Notes: generated by a model not told the origin, from the sequence alone. A DNA stretch of 51,052 bases from a virus (IMGVR_UViG_3300046683_000394:1-51052), one strand, 5' to 3'. Shown: positions 18,411 through 28,194, counted from the first letter of the stretch. A program made the numbers and translations.

Positions 18411-19591
18411 TGTATTGGGCCAATGATTATTGGGCCAACGATTACTTCGGTGACGATTATTGGGGCACCGGAAGCGGTGGCGGCGGCGGTGGCGGCGGTG
18501 GAACCGATGTCATCCGGCGCGGCCATTGGGGCACGCGCGGGGGTTATGGCCTGTTCTTCGATCTTGGCTATCGCTCGCTCGGGGCGACCGCGCCGAGCGG
18601 TGGCGGCGGCTCGACGGAAACGTTCTTCATCATCACGTCTTCGGGCAATTTCACGGTCCCGAGCTGGTTTGATTCCACGTCGCGCATTCATGTTTTCACG
18701 AGCGGCGGCGATGGCTTTGTGGGCTCGACGGGCAACAGCGGCAGCGGCGGATCGGGCGGCGGCGGTCCTGGTTATGCGCGCATCGATGGTGCTGCTTGGT
18801 TGCCGGGCCAAGTCGTCAATCTGTCTACGCCAGCGCACGGCACAGGCTTGCCGACGATCATCCGCAACGTCGGCGGCGCAACAATCGCATCGATCAGCGG
18901 CGGGCAAAACGGAACGAAGCGCGACACGACCGGCCCGCCAATAGCGGGCGGATTGGGCGGCGGCCAAGCTGGTACGTCATCCGGCTACACGGTTCTGTTC
19001 CCAGGCGGCCAGGGCGGCAATAGCGATAACGGCTTCGGTGGCGGCGGCGGCGGCGCAGCGGGGCCTGATGGCGCGGGCAAAGACGGCGGCCCGGTCATTC
19101 AAGCGGGCGCGGGGCACAATGGATCGGGCGGCGGCGGTTGCGACGGTCTGCTTTCCACCATCGGCCTTAGCGGCAATGGATCGGGCAATCGGGGGAAGGG
19201 CGGCAACGGCCCGACAGGAACGCCGGGCGGCGTCACGACGGATGACGGAAACGTTGACGGCGGCAACGGCGATAATGGATCAGGCGGAAGCGGCGGCGCT
19301 GACCGCGTTCATATCCAGGCGTTTACATTCCCCGATGACGCTTCCAATGGCGGCGATGGCGGGCTGTACACAATCGCCATCGGGGACGCGGCTGTTCTAA
19401 TTCGCGGCGGCGGCGGCGGCGGCGGCGGACATCAAAATACATCGAATGGCGCGCAGTTCGGCGGCGATGGCGGCGATGGCGGCGGCGGTGGTGGCGGCGG
19501 CGGCGCGGGCTACAACACAGGCGGTGTAACGCCGATTCCTGGCGATGGCGGTTTCGGCGCGGATTCCTTTATCGTTGTTGAAAGGGTTTAG
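18410..19591 (+). CDS. Glycine-rich fiber tip / adhesin-like protein
   Basis: 393 residues, with long Gly-rich runs from about residue 100 to the end. The N-terminus repeats an aromatic motif (YWANDYWANDYFGDDYW). The Gly-rich blocks are separated by short variable segments, the pattern of polyglycine-II bundles in phage adhesins such as gp38. The last residues (GADSFIVVERV) form a closing strand. It follows the other fiber genes and would sit at a host-contacting tip. This is a plausible site of host-range variation. Confidence 0.7.
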   Translation: MYWANDYWANDYFGDDYWGTGSGGGGGGGGGTDVIRRGHWGTRGGYGLFFDLGYRSLGATAPSGGGGSTETFFIITSSGNFTVPSWFDSTSRIHVFTSGGDGFVGSTGNSGSGGSGGGGPGYARIDGAAWLPGQVVNLSTPAHGTGLPTIIRNVGGATIASISGGQNGTKRDTTGPPIAGGLGGGQAGTSSGYTVLFPGGQGGNSDNGFGGGGGGAAGPDGAGKDGGPVIQAGAGHNGSGGGGCDGLLSTIGLSGNGSGNRGKGGNGPTGTPGGVTTDDGNVDGGNGDNGSGGSGGADRVHIQAFTFPDDASNGGDGGLYTIAIGDAAVLIRGGGGGGGGHQNTSNGAQFGGDGGDGGGGGGGGGAGYNTGGVTPIPGDGGFGADSFIVVERV

Positions 19592-19593
19592 CG

Positions 19594-20625
19594 ATGACCA
19601 ACACGGCGCAGCCCCAAACGTTTCTCGATCTCTACACGTCACTTCTCAATTCCGTGCGCGAGCAGACCTCGCAAGTGGCGACCATTATTCAGGCCAAGCG
19701 CTATATCAACACCGCGCTTATGGACATTCACATCGGGTTCGGTGAACGCTTTCCGTGGGCGGAACGTCAAGCGCGGCTTACCACAATGGCCCCTTACGCC
19801 ATCGGCACGCTCAGTATTGCGAAAGGCGCGACCGCTGTTGCGGGCATCGGAACCGCATGGTCCAGCTTAAATTCTTTCGGGATTCCTAACGTGCGGCCGA
19901 CCGGGAAGCTTGTCATCAACGGGACCTCTACGGTTTATGAAATCGCCAATTCGCCCATCGGCGCAACCTCGCTGACGTTGGCGAGCCCGTATGTTGACGC
20001 GAGCGTGGTGAACGGGACCTATCTCTATTTCGAAGACGAATATGATCTCGACGCGGATTTTTTGCGGCCTATGGACATGCAGTTTTTCGATTCCGCGCAC
20101 TCAATCGGGATCATCGACCGCAACCGCTTCCGCCGCCAATATCCGAAAAACAGCGTCACCGGCAAGCCAATCGTCGCGTGTCTGTTTGATCGCGCCTTTG
20201 TCGGCAATACGACTCCGGTTCGGCGCGTCGCCTTCTTCCGGCCGCCCGCCGCGAATTATTCGATCCCATATGCGTTCGTGACCAACAAGCTCGCAATCTC
20301 ATCGGCCGGTCAGCCTCAGACCTCGCTTAATCTCGACACGGACGAACCGATTGTTCCGCTGCAATATCGCCACGCCATCGTCACGCAGGCGCTTTATGTC
20401 TGGTATCGCGACAAGAAAGACGACACGCGCAGCGCCGAGACCAAGCAGGATTTTGTTGATTTGATGCTGCGCATCGCGGGCGATACAGAAGTGGGCGAAC
20501 GCCGCCCGTACATTCAGCCCGCTATGGGCAATTACCGCCGTCGCGCGCGCTCGCCGTATTCGCGCGCCGGTAGTGGGCGACATACAATCGGCACGCGCTT
20601 TGATCGGATGGAATCAGACTGGTGA
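19594..20625 (+). CDS. Probable head-tail connector or tail adaptor protein
   Basis: 343 residues. The N-terminal 60 residues are helical (FLDLYTSLLNSVREQTSQV) and resemble phage adaptor proteins; residues about 75-160 are a beta domain; the remainder is mixed alpha/beta with a basic, flexible end. It lies directly before the beta-rich tail gene and overlaps it by GTGA. The adaptor role is inferred from order and fold pattern. Confidence 0.65.
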   Translation: MTNTAQPQTFLDLYTSLLNSVREQTSQVATIIQAKRYINTALMDIHIGFGERFPWAERQARLTTMAPYAIGTLSIAKGATAVAGIGTAWSSLNSFGIPNVRPTGKLVINGTSTVYEIANSPIGATSLTLASPYVDASVVNGTYLYFEDEYDLDADFLRPMDMQFFDSAHSIGIIDRNRFRRQYPKNSVTGKPIVACLFDRAFVGNTTPVRRVAFFRPPAANYSIPYAFVTNKLAISSAGQPQTSLNLDTDEPIVPLQYRHAIVTQALYVWYRDKKDDTRSAETKQDFVDLMLRIAGDTEVGERRPYIQPAMGNYRRRARSPYSRAGSGRHTIGTRFDRMESDW

Positions 20626-22202
20626 CATCGCGCTCACGCTTCTTGAAGCATATTTTTACCGGTGGCTGGGCAACCGATTACGGCCCTTCGATCTCGGTTC
20701 CGATCAGCCCTGGCGGGATCGTGGCAATCCCATGGCTCACGCTGGCGGAAAATATCATTTATGAGCTGGACGGCGGCCCTCACAAAATGCCCGGCCGCAT
20801 CGCCAATACGCCAGTGCTTGAAGGCGGCGCGCTCATCATGGGCGTATTCGATGGCTGGTTTAATGTGACGGCCAACACAGCGGTTCAACACCGCCTGATG
20901 CACGTCGGAACCAAGATCAAAAAAGACAATGCGGACAATGTTTTCACGGACATAAAGACCGGTCTCGTGGCGGAAAGCGTGCCTTGCTACACCATGTTTG
21001 AAGGCATCTGCATTATCAGCAATGATAGCGGCGTCGATGTGCCGCTCTCGTGGGATGGCGTTGCGGCCGGGACCGTGAACCTGGGCGGTTCGCCGCCCAA
21101 GTTCGCGTTTTCCGTGACGCACAAAAACAAGGTGTGGGCCGCTGGCGATCCGCTTCAGCCTTCGCGGTTGTATTATTCGGTAACTCTAAACGGCGCGGAT
21201 TGGGCCGGTGCCGGTTCCGGCTTCATCGATGTTGACCCGGCCGATGGAGATAGAATTACCGGCATCATCAGTCATCGCGATGAACTTTGGGTCTTCAAAG
21301 GCCCGTACAAGGGTTCCATCCATCGGATCACCGGCAGCTCGCCATCGGACTTCGCGCGCGTGGTCTTCGCGACAAGCATCGGCTCGGTCAATCATCGGCT
21401 CATTGCGACCTATGCGAACGATGTAGTTTTCGGCTGGTCCGATGGCTCGTTTCACACGCTTTCGGCAACGGCCAATTTCGGCGATTTCAACGAAGCGGCA
21501 TTGTCCCGGCAAATACAATCCTGGCTGCGCGAGCATGTGAATCTTGCGACGCTGCGCTATGCGCAGGTTGCCAATTGGCCCGCCTATTCGATGATGCTTT
21601 TCGTTCTGCCGGTTGACGCGCACCCGCACAACAATTGCACGCTGATGCTGGATTACCGCTTTGACCCGCCGCGCTGGGCAAACTGGACGGCGTTCGCCGA
21701 TCTCACAACGGTTGCGACCGGCGTCAGCACGGCGGCGACGAAGGTCCGCATGATGCTGGCGGGCGGCGATGACGGCATTTTGCGGATGCTCGGCCATCCG
21801 GTGCGCAACATCGATGGCGCGGGCAGCATCCCGTTTCATATCCAGACGCCTTATTTGGACTATCAATTGCCGCAGCGCATGAAGACCTTGGAAGGCGGCT
21901 CGATCACGACGCAGCCAAAAACCGGCGTGGACGATTTCATCTTCGGCTGGGCGCGCGACAACCACGCGCAACAGACCATCCTCATTCCACCGGGCGGCGC
22001 GGTGCCGCTGGATCAATTCCTGCTCGATAGCGACGTGCTCGGCGGCGGCCGGTTTTACGATGCTTTTTTCCGCTGCGACGAAGAAGGCGGCACCTTCCGC
22101 GCGATCCAATATGCCGTGCTCGACAATGTGCCGAGCCAAGACTTAGAGCTGCACGCGATCTCTGCGGCGATCACGGTTGACGCAGAAAGCTTCGAAGCAT
22201 GA
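20622..22202 (+). CDS. Tail nozzle / head-stabilisation protein, beta-propeller-like
   Basis: 526 residues from a GTG that overlaps the previous TGA. Repeated blade-like units such as HRDELWVFKGPYKGSIHRI and ANDVVFGWSDGSFHTL suggest a beta-propeller. Similar proteins in podoviruses close the tail tube. It overlaps the next gene by ATGA. The assignment is by fold pattern and position. Confidence 0.68.
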   Translation: MTSRSRFLKHIFTGGWATDYGPSISVPISPGGIVAIPWLTLAENIIYELDGGPHKMPGRIANTPVLEGGALIMGVFDGWFNVTANTAVQHRLMHVGTKIKKDNADNVFTDIKTGLVAESVPCYTMFEGICIISNDSGVDVPLSWDGVAAGTVNLGGSPPKFAFSVTHKNKVWAAGDPLQPSRLYYSVTLNGADWAGAGSGFIDVDPADGDRITGIISHRDELWVFKGPYKGSIHRITGSSPSDFARVVFATSIGSVNHRLIATYANDVVFGWSDGSFHTLSATANFGDFNEAALSRQIQSWLREHVNLATLRYAQVANWPAYSMMLFVLPVDAHPHNNCTLMLDYRFDPPRWANWTAFADLTTVATGVSTAATKVRMMLAGGDDGILRMLGHPVRNIDGAGSIPFHIQTPYLDYQLPQRMKTLEGGSITTQPKTGVDDFIFGWARDNHAQQTILIPPGGAVPLDQFLLDSDVLGGGRFYDAFFRCDEEGGTFRAIQYAVLDNVPSQDLELHAISAAITVDAESFEA

Positions 22203-22696
22203 TCGTGCGGCTCGCAGAGAATAGCGACGGCGAGACGGTGCGGGCGCTGCTCATGGCGGGCGGCAATCCTTTCGACGCTACAATCCCATTCGATGACATT
22301 CATCCTTACTGGATCGTGGTCGAATTGCCGGGGCGCGGAATCGTCGGGTGCATTCAAACGTGCCCGTCGCGCCCCATCGGCCGATTGGAAATGCTCGCGG
22401 TCGCCGACGATCTCGACGTGAAAGAGCGCGCTTGTGTCGTGCGCGAATTGTTGGCGCAGGGCGTTGCGTGTCTGTACATGCACCGCGCCGCCGTAGTCGC
22501 CGGGTTTATTCCGTTCGCGCTGAAATCATACAAACGCTTTCTTAAAAGGCGTGGCGGTGTTGTCGCCGATAGTGGAAATATGATTATGTGGCGTGAACCC
22601 GTCGCACATCATCTGTATAAAGATAAAGGCGGCAATTCCGCCGTCCCAGCAAAGAAGGAAAACGGACATGCAGTTAGCGCTCATCATTCCGGTTGA
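22199..22696 (+). CDS. GNAT-like acetyltransferase fold protein
   Basis: 165 residues. The order of segments fits the GNAT fold: N-terminal strand (MIVRLAENSDGETV), central strands (WIVVELPGRGIVGCIQT), strand (RLEMLAVADD) and an acceptor helix. The classic acetyl-CoA loop R/QxxGxG/A is poorly conserved, so catalytic activity is uncertain. Phage structural operons often carry such a protein. Its 3' end contains the start of the Pro-rich gene. Confidence 0.65.
   Translation: MIVRLAENSDGETVRALLMAGGNPFDATIPFDDIHPYWIVVELPGRGIVGCIQTCPSRPIGRLEMLAVADDLDVKERACVVRELLAQGVACLYMHRAAVVAGFIPFALKSYKRFLKRRGGVVADSGNMIMWREPVAHHLYKDKGGNSAVPAKKENGHAVSAHHSG
22640..22654 (+). other. Hairpin before the Pro-rich gene
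   Basis: GGCGG-CAATT-CCGCC, about 14 bases upstream of the ATG at 22668, with an AAGAAGGAAAAC ribosome site between. The layout resembles the hairpin-plus-Shine-Dalgarno leaders found on six leftward genes at 46.7-50.2 kb, though the stem differs. Confidence 0.4.
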
Positions 22697-23024
22697 TGGC
22701 AGCAATATCCCGCATCCTGGTTATCCGCTGCCGCCGCCGATGCCCGGCCAGCCCGATCAAGGATTGCCCGGTGGCGGCGGTGCGCCGCATCCGTGGCCGC
22801 CCGGTGGCGGCGATCCGCCACATGCGAGCCATCCGATTGCGTTGCCGCCCGGCATGGGCTTCCCGCCCGGCGTGACGCCGCCAATCGTGCCGCCCGATCC
22901 GCCGCCCGGTTCTGTTTGGCCGCCTTTGCCGCCCGACGCGCCGCCCGGCAAATTCGTGATCGCGGTTTTCATTCCCGGCTACGGCGTGAAATGGGTTGTG
23001 GTGAATCTCGCGCAGCCGAAATAG
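22668..23024 (+). CDS. Proline/glycine-rich hypothetical protein
   Basis: 118 residues from the ATG at 22668, chosen for its AAGGAAAAC ribosome site; it starts inside the GNAT gene. The middle 75 residues are Pro/Gly repeats (PPGG, LPPG), flanked by hydrophobic strands at both ends (MQLALIIPV; FVIAVFIPGYGVKWVVV). It may be a flexible linker or structural peptide. No function assigned. Confidence 0.65.
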   Translation: MQLALIIPVDGSNIPHPGYPLPPPMPGQPDQGLPGGGGAPHPWPPGGGDPPHASHPIALPPGMGFPPGVTPPIVPPDPPPGSVWPPLPPDAPPGKFVIAVFIPGYGVKWVVVNLAQPK

Positions 23025-23032
23025 TTCGTAAC

Positions 23033-23065
23033 AGAGCGGGGCGGGGCTCTTTGTCCCGTCCCTCT
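23033..23065 (+). other. Strong hairpin in a short intergenic gap
   Basis: A G-rich arm (23033-23046) pairs with a C-rich arm (23054-23065) with two bulges and a seven-base loop. No T-run follows, so it is not a standard terminator. It lies in the 55-bp gap before the S74-like gene and may slow transcription or stabilise mRNA. Confidence 0.4.
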
Positions 23066-23079
23066 CAGGACGCAAAGCT

Positions 23080-24246
23080 ATGTCCAAATCAACGAAAACG
23101 ACATATGCGCCGCTCTCGCCGCAGCAAGTTCAGTATCAAAACCAGCAGCTCGAATTGGGGCAAAAGCAGCTCGATTACCTGACGCAGCAAGCGCAGTCGC
23201 AGACCGATTACATGGCGTCGATCAAACCCGCCATGGACACGCAAACCCAAATTTGGCAGCAACAGCTTGAACAACTTAAAGCGCAGACGCCGAGCGATCC
23301 GGCCGAAGCCGCCGCGCAGGCGAAGCAGCAACGCGATTTCCAAACCTCGCAGCTCGCGACGCAGCAGCAGGCGAACGATCTCTTACAGCAGCAATTGCAG
23401 GGCCAGCAAGAATTGGCCCCGCTGCAAAAACAATTGCTCGAAGCGCAGCTCAAACAATCGCTTCAGGGCAACGAGCCGACGCCGGAACAGATTGCACAGA
23501 TCGATGCCGCAACGAGCGCCGCGCGCGATGCCGGTATGTCGGATATCAACGCCGCTTCTGAGCAATCGCTTCAGCAATTGCGCGACCAGCTCGCGCCACA
23601 ACTCGGGCTTCGCCCGACCGATACGCCGATTTTAGACCGTGGCGCTTTGGTGGAACGGGAAGCCACGCGCCAAGCCGGGCAATTGGTGAGCGCGCTCGCT
23701 GGCGCGAATGCAAACGCGCGGCTGAATTACCCGCTGGCATCGCAACAGATTTCGCAGGCCGGATCGCAAAACCAAGCGAACATCGGACAGAGCACGCAAA
23801 ACTTTCAAGCGCAGCTCGCGCAGGCCGCCGCGACGAACCGGCTCAATCTATTGCAGGCTGGCACGTCATCGGCCGGGCTCGGTCTTCAAAGCGGGCTCGG
23901 CTTGGCTGGCACCGCGAAGGGCGGCCCAATCGACATGGCTCGCGGTAGCACGAGCACGACAAGCGATCCGTGGGGGACCGTGGTCGGCTTGGTCGGCGGC
24001 GTGGGCAGCGCGCTTTCGGGAACGAGCCTTTTCGGCACGTCGGATATTCGCCTGAAGGAAGACGTACAAACCCTTGGATATTCGCCGCGCGGTCATCGCT
24101 GGGTGAAGTTCAAATATAAGGGCGATCCGAAGAAGCTAACCCGCATCGGCGTGATCGCGCAGGAAGCGGCAAAGATCGATCCCGAACACGTCTACACGAA
24201 CGGGCTCGGAATTAAATACGTCGATTACGGGAAACTGAGGGCGTGA
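23080..24246 (+). CDS. Gln-rich virion protein with S74-like C-terminal domain
   Basis: 388 residues. Residues 15-170 are Gln/Leu/Ala-rich and probably a long coiled coil. Residues 175-310 are low-complexity. The last 68 residues, from SDIRLKED at 321, resemble the peptidase S74 intramolecular chaperone domain that trims itself from spikes, with the Ser-Asp of the expected self-cleavage site present. It lies just before two large ejection-type proteins. It may be an internal virion protein or fiber whose tail is self-processed. Confidence 0.65.
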   Translation: MSKSTKTTYAPLSPQQVQYQNQQLELGQKQLDYLTQQAQSQTDYMASIKPAMDTQTQIWQQQLEQLKAQTPSDPAEAAAQAKQQRDFQTSQLATQQQANDLLQQQLQGQQELAPLQKQLLEAQLKQSLQGNEPTPEQIAQIDAATSAARDAGMSDINAASEQSLQQLRDQLAPQLGLRPTDTPILDRGALVEREATRQAGQLVSALAGANANARLNYPLASQQISQAGSQNQANIGQSTQNFQAQLAQAAATNRLNLLQAGTSSAGLGLQSGLGLAGTAKGGPIDMARGSTSTTSDPWGTVVGLVGGVGSALSGTSLFGTSDIRLKEDVQTLGYSPRGHRWVKFKYKGDPKKLTRIGVIAQEAAKIDPEHVYTNGLGIKYVDYGKLRA

Positions 24247-24247
24247 C

Positions 24248-25960
24248 ATGGCGCTGAATCTCAATCTCGCAAGCGGCTATCATTTGCCCGAAATTTCGTC
24301 GGCGCTGAAATCCTATGTGGCTGCGACCGGCAAGCCCGACACACTGAACTTGACACCATCCGACACGAGCGCGCCGCCCGATACTGGGCCGCCGCCGCCT
24401 GACAATGCGCCGCCGCCCGGTGCGCCTCTCATAAACGCGCTGCCAGAGGCGGCCCAACCGATCCCGATTGCGCCGGTCGATCCGAACGCAGCCCCGACGC
24501 CGGGAGCGGTGCCCACGGAAAGCTCTGGCGACCGGGCCGCGCGCGCCGCGAAAGAAAGCTTTTACGATTTCGAAAATAACCCGGTGGGCTCGCTCGGCCG
24601 CGCCATGGCGCAATTCGCGGCGGGCTATCGCGGCGATCCGAACGGCGGGCCGCTCGCTCAATTCGACAAACAGAAGCTTGAGGAACAGGCGCTTGGTTAT
24701 AAGAAGCTCGAATTTGGAATGAATTTTCTCGACAAGGCGCTGCCGCTTATCGAAGCCGCGCCCGCAGACCAAAAGGCCGCTGTTGCCCAACATTTGCAAG
24801 AGAGCATCGGCGGGCAGGTCGGGCACGATTTCATGCCGCTATTTACAGCGGTAATTAACGGCGACATCAAAAACGGGGCCGAGAAAATAAAAGCGATCCA
24901 GAGCTATGTAACCGATCCAAAATTAGCGGCGCTGATCGCGGCGGACCCGAAGCTTATCGATGTCTTCGCGAAAGCGGTCTTTGAGGCAAAGGGCAAGGCG
25001 GCCGGTGAACCGGACAAGACCTACAATGTGCCGTCCGGTGGCGTCGTCATCGGCGCAAAGGGCAACATCATTTTCGACAATCGTAAGGGCGACACGGAAA
25101 AAACTTACACGCTCGGCCCCGGCGAAATAGTGAAGAACGCGAAGAACGAAACCATTGCCACCGGCCCGGCCGCAAAAGAGACCACGCCAAAAATCGGTGC
25201 GCCGACGCATTTGCAGATCGAAGACCCGAACGGCGAAGTACGAGACGTAACCGCCCAGCAACTTGAAAATGGTTCGTGGGTCACAGCCGATGGCAAAAGA
25301 ACGCCAATCGATGTGGGCGATAAATTCCGCGTCCTCACAGGCACGGCGTCAAGTACCGCAAGCAGCATGAACGCTCGATTTATGAATCGCGTCACGGAAT
25401 CCGTCAATTTGGGCATGAAGGAATTGGACAATATCGCCCATCTTTCTGCCGGTGCCACGACGGGTACGTTCGCTGAAGCTGGGCTCGCCGGAACGCCGGT
25501 CGGTATGTTGGCGCGGCAAGTCACGCCACAGGAAGATCAATTTATGTCATCGGCTGGCGTTGGCCTTGGCCGCGCCTTGGCTGGCATCGAAGCAATGGGC
25601 CTCATGCCGCAGGGCTCATTGACGAATAATTTCGAGAAACTACTTCCGAAGGCGGGGCAATCACGGCTTACCGCGATGGCGAATTTGGGCCATATGCGGC
25701 AGACAATCGAATCCGGCATTGAAACAGCTCTCGACACGAAGCAATTGACGAAAGAGCAGACCGACCGTTTGCAACAGTACCAAAAGCAGGTCAAAGAAAT
25801 TATTCCGTGGTTGCCACAGGACGTTTACAAACTCTCGCAATCGAAAAATCCGAAGGCGACATTAAGAGATTTCGGCGTCGGGCAAATAGAAAAAGGCAAG
25901 GCCGCAGCGAAATCGAGCGTCATGGACCAAGCCGACGCTATCCTGAAAGGCGGGCCGTAA
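24248..25960 (+). CDS. Putative internal virion / DNA ejection protein
   Basis: 570 residues. The first 100 are Pro/Ala-rich and disordered. The middle has an alpha-helical part (residues about 140-270) and a short beta part (about 275-370). The rest is helical with Ala and Gly. Size, low complexity and position after the tail genes fit podoviral ejection proteins. No enzymatic motif (lysozyme, transglycosylase) was seen. Confidence 0.6.
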   Translation: MALNLNLASGYHLPEISSALKSYVAATGKPDTLNLTPSDTSAPPDTGPPPPDNAPPPGAPLINALPEAAQPIPIAPVDPNAAPTPGAVPTESSGDRAARAAKESFYDFENNPVGSLGRAMAQFAAGYRGDPNGGPLAQFDKQKLEEQALGYKKLEFGMNFLDKALPLIEAAPADQKAAVAQHLQESIGGQVGHDFMPLFTAVINGDIKNGAEKIKAIQSYVTDPKLAALIAADPKLIDVFAKAVFEAKGKAAGEPDKTYNVPSGGVVIGAKGNIIFDNRKGDTEKTYTLGPGEIVKNAKNETIATGPAAKETTPKIGAPTHLQIEDPNGEVRDVTAQQLENGSWVTADGKRTPIDVGDKFRVLTGTASSTASSMNARFMNRVTESVNLGMKELDNIAHLSAGATTGTFAEAGLAGTPVGMLARQVTPQEDQFMSSAGVGLGRALAGIEAMGLMPQGSLTNNFEKLLPKAGQSRLTAMANLGHMRQTIESGIETALDTKQLTKEQTDRLQQYQKQVKEIIPWLPQDVYKLSQSKNPKATLRDFGVGQIEKGKAAAKSSVMDQADAILKGGP

Positions 25961-27670
25961 ATGGCAAGCGCCGAAGACTATGCCAGTTGGATCGTGAAGA
26001 ACGCCGATAAAAAAGGCACGCCGGAATTCGACACGGTATCAAAGGCGTACCAGGAAGCGCGTAGCGCGCCAGCCGCGCCAGCCGCCGCGCCGCCGCCAGC
26101 GCCAGCCATTGCGCCGGGCCAAAGCTATCATCAGCGAATTGCGGCCGGGTTCGCCGACACGCCAGCGTTGAATCAGATCGACGCGAGCAACGCCGCGCTT
26201 GGAACGGAAGGCGCTTGGAACGCAGCCCCCGGCGTTCTGACCGGCGCGGTTTCGCAGATCGGCGGCGCACCGGGCGAGGTTGCAAATCTTGCTTCCGGCG
26301 TTTCCGATGTGGCCGGAATGCACGGTCTCGCGCAGGGCATCAGAGACTATAATCCGTTCCCGAACATGGATCAGTTCGGCAACATGATCGCCGGACAAGC
26401 GGAAAACGATCAGGTGACGGCGTTCCGCAAGGCGGGCCAGCTCATCGGCCCCGGCCCGTTCTGGAAGGGCGTCGGCGGCGTCGTCGGCAAAGTTATGAAT
26501 CTAGGACAGGGCAAGCCCATTGGGGCGGCGATAAAAGCCAATGACGCAGGATATGTCTTACCGCCTCGGATGGTGACGAAAGGCGATCAATCAGCCGGGC
26601 AGCAAGTTGCGTCGGCGGCGAGTGGTAAGGCAAAAACCAATCAGTATTTTTCGCTCAAAAATCAGCCGAACACGAACAGACTCGCGGCCGAAGATATCCA
26701 ATTGCCGGGCAATGAGCGGATCACGCAGGAAGCAATTACCGGTCAGCGAGAAAAATTCGCGGCCGATAAAGCGGCGATCATCAGCAGTCTTCCCCAGGTC
26801 GCCACGGATGCCACGTTCAAACGGGCGATTAGCGCGCTCGCCGGGCGCGAAAGCGCCGCCGCGAAAGAATTCTCTGACATTGTAAAAAAAGCTGGCATTG
26901 AAGAAATAGCGAAAGCGAATAGCTTGGCGCAACCGGCTTGGTCGCCCGAAGCCGCAGCCGGACTCGTCGTGTCCTTGCGGGATGATGCTGCCGCCAATTT
27001 GAAAGCCATCGGCCCAGGCGCGAGATTGGAACACGCCAAGGGGCTCGCGCAGAAACAGGCGGCCGACGCGATGGACGATCTCATCGCGCGCAATCTCATA
27101 AAGAACGCTGGCAACGACCCCTATCACGGCGCGGCGCAGGCTGCGAACTATGCAAAAGCGCGCGAGCTGATGGCAAAAACCTACGATGTCGAAGACGTAA
27201 CCGATTTCACCACAGGCGACGTGAACGCGCACGCTGTTCACCGGCTTTCGAAAGCTGGCCGCCCGCTAACTGGCGGCCTCGCTACCATCGCTGAAACGGC
27301 TGGAAATTTCCGTGGCGCAACGCAGCCAGCGCAAATGATCGGCGGGATGGAACATGGAAGCGTGCTCGATTTTTATCTCATGGCGCACGCGCTCGCGAAA
27401 GGCGATCTTACGACCGCAGGCGCGGTTGCGGGCCGGATAGGATCGCGGCCGTTTTTGGCGTCGAGCCGCAATCAAGCAAGGATCATGCAGCAGCCAGTTG
27501 AGCCGGTGCAATTGCCTGGACACCCGTACACGTTCGCGCCGTCTCAAGCGCAGGTCCAGGCCGGTGCCAACGCTTCGCGCAACCTTCCGACAATGCGCGG
27601 GCTTGGGCTGCGCGCCGCGCCGCCGACACTGAATGCGCTCAATCTCTATCTCGGATCGGGGAACCAATAA
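25961..27670 (+). CDS. Putative internal virion / DNA ejection protein
   Basis: 569 residues, nearly the same length as its upstream neighbour and starting immediately after its stop. An Ala/Pro-rich linker (about residues 36-50) follows a short helical N-terminus; the rest is mainly helical with Ala-rich stretches. The region around residues 85-130 is Gly-rich and amphipathic, possibly membrane-active. It is a candidate pore or ejection protein. Its stop overlaps the next ATG (TAATG). Confidence 0.6.
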   Translation: MASAEDYASWIVKNADKKGTPEFDTVSKAYQEARSAPAAPAAAPPPAPAIAPGQSYHQRIAAGFADTPALNQIDASNAALGTEGAWNAAPGVLTGAVSQIGGAPGEVANLASGVSDVAGMHGLAQGIRDYNPFPNMDQFGNMIAGQAENDQVTAFRKAGQLIGPGPFWKGVGGVVGKVMNLGQGKPIGAAIKANDAGYVLPPRMVTKGDQSAGQQVASAASGKAKTNQYFSLKNQPNTNRLAAEDIQLPGNERITQEAITGQREKFAADKAAIISSLPQVATDATFKRAISALAGRESAAAKEFSDIVKKAGIEEIAKANSLAQPAWSPEAAAGLVVSLRDDAAANLKAIGPGARLEHAKGLAQKQAADAMDDLIARNLIKNAGNDPYHGAAQAANYAKARELMAKTYDVEDVTDFTTGDVNAHAVHRLSKAGRPLTGGLATIAETAGNFRGATQPAQMIGGMEHGSVLDFYLMAHALAKGDLTTAGAVAGRIGSRPFLASSRNQARIMQQPVEPVQLPGHPYTFAPSQAQVQAGANASRNLPTMRGLGLRAAPPTLNALNLYLGSGNQ

Positions 27671-28194
27671 TGGCTCTGGCGCGCGTCAAAGTCTGGACGC
27701 CGGAAATCTTGACGGCGACCGATCTCAATACGGAATTCAACAACATCCTGAATTACCTCAACGGCGCGGCCGTCAACCTGAACACGCCGACGCTGAACAG
27801 CCCGACGATCACCGGCACCGTAGCAGGCGGCGCAACCTATATTTCGCCGGTTCTGTCTAACCCGACAATGACCGGCGTCGCCCTCATTGCCGGGCTTTAT
27901 TCCGGTAGCTTTTCCCAAAATCCAGCCGCCAACAATACGTTCTACACGGCGATTGCCGCCGCGACACTTGCCGCCAATCGTGGAAATTATTGGATATTTG
28001 CCTCAAGCGGATTCAATGTCGTGGCCTTCGCGGGGCTCATAACCCAATTCGCCGCGAGCCCGGCGCTGACCACCTTTACGGCCGGTTCGCTTGTCGCCGT
28101 GCAGCTCGACGGCGCGGGCAATTTCCAGGTCAAGCAAACGACCGGCGTCGCGAATGAAATCCATTGCTCTTGGCTATATGTGCCAGCGCCCTAA
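27670..28194 (+). CDS. Short tail-fiber-like protein
   Basis: 174 residues. The N-terminus (VKVWTPEILTATDLNTEFN) matches the opening used by many phage fiber proteins to attach to the virion. A repeat follows (NTPTLNSPTITGTV; SPVLSNPTMTGVA) that suggests a triple beta-spiral or similar shaft. The C-terminal part is beta-rich. It is the last gene of the late block and its stop overlaps the stop of the leftward gene on the other strand. Confidence 0.72.
   Translation: MALARVKVWTPEILTATDLNTEFNNILNYLNGAAVNLNTPTLNSPTITGTVAGGATYISPVLSNPTMTGVALIAGLYSGSFSQNPAANNTFYTAIAAATLAANRGNYWIFASSGFNVVAFAGLITQFAASPALTTFTAGSLVAVQLDGAGNFQVKQTTGVANEIHCSWLYVPAP

Noticed and set aside
11141-19591. Possible diversity-generating retroelement acting on fiber genes
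   Set aside because: No reverse transcriptase pattern anywhere and no template/variable repeat noticed.
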